A stretch of DNA of 64,000 nt, from the NCBI RefSeq assembly GCF_000284295.1, contig NC_017093.1, positions 7,874,001 through 7,938,000 of the forward strand, written 5' to 3'. Source of the stretch: Actinoplanes missouriensis 431. GTDB taxonomy: Bacteria > Actinomycetota > Actinomycetes > Mycobacteriales > Micromonosporaceae. Positions 62,809 to 64,000 of the stretch are shown piece after piece. Positions within the stretch are counted from its first letter, which is position 1. Every line of letters starts with the position of its first letter. The notes under the pieces were generated by a model, which was not told where the DNA came from, ran no database searches, and saw only the letters and a program-made list of their open reading frames with translations. The position numbers and the translations under genes were made by a program.

Positions 62809-64000
62809 TCAGGCGGAGGCCGGCTTTCCGGTCGCCGACGGGGCGAAACACCGGCCTTCGGCGACCCGCTCGGCGTGCACCTGGTGCGCCCGCCGGAGCA
62901 GGGCCATCAGCTCGTCCTCCTGGCGGATCCGGGCGCGGTGACGCTCCGGCAGCTTGCGCAGGTTTTCCTCCTCGCCGAGGAGACGGTGGTAGATCTCGTC
63001 GCAGTACGCCGGGTCGGTCTCGACGTCGAGGAACTCGGTGGCGTGCCGGCGCGCGGCCGCCACGTATGTCCGGGCCCGGCCCTTCGGGCTGAGCAGCGAC
63101 GCCACCACCGTGATCACCAGGACCCCGACGATGATCCCGAGGGAGAGCGCGGTCGGGATCTCGGCGACGTGCACCGGCTCACCGTCGTTGATGAACGGGA
63201 CGTTGTTCTCGTGCAGCGCGTGCAGCACCAGTTTCACGCCGATCAGCGCGAGGATCGCCGCCAGGCCGTAGGAGAGGTAGACCAGCCGGTCCAGCAGGCC
63301 GTCGATCAGGAAGTACAGCTGCCGGAGTCCGAGCAACGAGAACGCGGTCGCGGTGAAGACCAGGTAGACGTTCTGGGTGAGCCCGAAGATGGCCGGGATC
63401 GAGTCCAGCGCGAACAGGATGTCGGTGCCGCCGATCGCCACCATCACGAGCAGCATCGGGGTCAGCACCCGCTTGCCGTTCTGGTAGGTGAAGAGCTTGT
63501 CCCCGTCGTACTCGTCGGAGGTGTGCAGGAACCGGCGCGCCAGCCGGATGATGATGTTGTCCGGTGCCTCGTCCGGGTCCTCGCTCTTCTCCCGCAGCAG
63601 GTTCCCCGCCGTGACCAGCAGGATCAGCCCGAAGATGTAGAAGATCCAGGCGAACGAGTTGATCAGGGCGGCACCGAGCAGGATGAACCCGGTCCGGGCC
63701 AGCAGCGACACCACGATGCCGAACAGCAGCACCTTCTGCTGGTCCGCGCGCGGCACCTTGAAACTGCTCATCAGCAGTAGGAAGACGAAGAGGTTGTCGA
63801 CCGAGAGGGCTTCCTCGGTGACGTAGCCCGCGAAGTACTCGGCACCCATCGTGGAGCCACCGAAGATCCAGACTCCGACGCCGAACAGGATCGCGATCGA
63901 CACGTAGATCGAGGTCCAGAACGCTGCCTCGCGCAGCCGGGGCACGTGGGCACGGCGTACGTGGAAGAAGAAGTCGAAGAGCAGCAGGCCGATGATGAAG
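62809..64000 (-). CDS. TerC-family integral membrane protein, 5' end outside window
   Basis: At least 397 residues of a TerC/Alx-family membrane protein; the frame continues past the window edge (upstream residues read FIIGLLLFDFFFHV). Seven or more spans are visible, with the family's intramembrane acidic motifs EEALSVDNLFVFLLL and VAIGGTDILFALDSIPA. Members have been linked to manganese export and tellurite resistance. A soluble C-terminal tail of about 95 residues (ARRHATEFLDVETDP to the end) extends beyond the core. Confidence 0.92.
   Translation of the reverse strand, partial: FIIGLLLFDFFFHVRRAHVPRLREAAFWTSIYVSIAILFGVGVWIFGGSTMGAEYFAGYVTEEALSVDNLFVFLLLMSSFKVPRADQQKVLLFGIVVSLLARTGFILLGAALINSFAWIFYIFGLILLVTAGNLLREKSEDPDEAPDNIIIRLARRFLHTSDEYDGDKLFTYQNGKRVLTPMLLVMVAIGGTDILFALDSIPAIFGLTQNVYLVFTATAFSLLGLRQLYFLIDGLLDRLVYLSYGLAAILALIGVKLVLHALHENNVPFINDGEPVHVAEIPTALSLGIIVGVLVITVVASLLSPKGRARTYVAAARRHATEFLDVETDPAYCDEIYHRLLGEEENLRKLPERHRARIRQEDELMALLRRAHQVHAERVAEGRCFAPSATGKPASA

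Noticed and set aside
1..64000. CRISPR arrays, tRNA, rRNA, prophage or conjugative modules
   Set aside because: No cloverleaf, rRNA segment, integrase, phage structural gene or regularly spaced 25-40 bp repeat with unique spacers was seen. The tandem arrays here have no spacers.

Overview
This window is high-GC actinobacterial chromosome. The best fit is the Micromonosporaceae, probably an Actinoplanes-like organism, though no rRNA or tRNA is present to settle it. The evidence is a nickel superoxide dismutase with its own maturation protease, a fused actinobacterial 2-oxoglutarate dehydrogenase (Kgd), two WhiB proteins, a SigR/RsrA thiol-stress pair, a 24-residue bL37 ribosomal protein, frequent GTG and TTG starts, and secreted glycan hydrolases. 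The window opens inside a ddaH gene and closes inside a terC gene.

Layout. 1-5.5 kb: ddaH/rocD arginine-ornithine metabolism, an unusual PIN-like/zinc/FHA protein, a lipoprotein, and an acyltransferase-patatin lipid pair. 5.5-6.2 kb: an overlapping merR-thioredoxin pair with a recognisable operator. 6.7-8.5 kb: a complete IS1182-family element with inverted repeats and a 6-bp target duplication. 8.6-12.0 kb: a small zinc protein and a large PqqD-like/M50/cyclic-nucleotide-fold/FecR membrane protein with an altered HExxH motif. 12.2-17.9 kb: an HtrA protease, sensor kinase and response regulator in mprA-mprB-pepD order, then an OlsB/OlsA-like acyltransferase pair. 18.0-26.3 kb: central carbon metabolism (kgd, pta, ackA). 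26.3-32.2 kb: an oxidoreductase, malic enzyme, sodX/sodN, an orphan anti-sigma-like ATPase, a FadR-type regulator and a lipid kinase. 32.6-37.2 kb: whiB1 and a sulfate assimilation operon (leader peptide, sir, a zinc-ribbon protein, cysH, a chelatase).

37.4-49.9 kb is a block whose gene content follows the M. tuberculosis whiB1-pdtaS-TB7.3-rshA-sigH-Rv3226c-aroA-rsgA region as I remember it, with local insertions. 50-55 kb holds a STAS-ATPase fusion, a DUF5709 protein and three secreted carbohydrate-active proteins (a GH16-like protein, a GH16 beta-glucanase with ricin-type lectin, and a GH46 chitosanase with a discoidin domain). 55-64 kb holds malQ fused to an antitoxin-like tail, a coupled DUF1800/DUF1501 pair, a spermidine-synthase-like protein, a minisatellite-containing protein and terC.

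Two themes recur. First, there are many short tandem repeats. Inside genes the units are multiples of 3 bp; just downstream of genes there are three arrays of exactly 20 bp and one of 25 bp. At two translationally coupled junctions the repeat unit itself carries the stop-start overlap. Second, regulatory sites can be read directly in several places: a SigR-type promoter that would feed a longer sigma-factor isoform, a CRP-type site before whiB1, a MerR-type dyad, a CebR-like operator and a sulfur-operon leader peptide.
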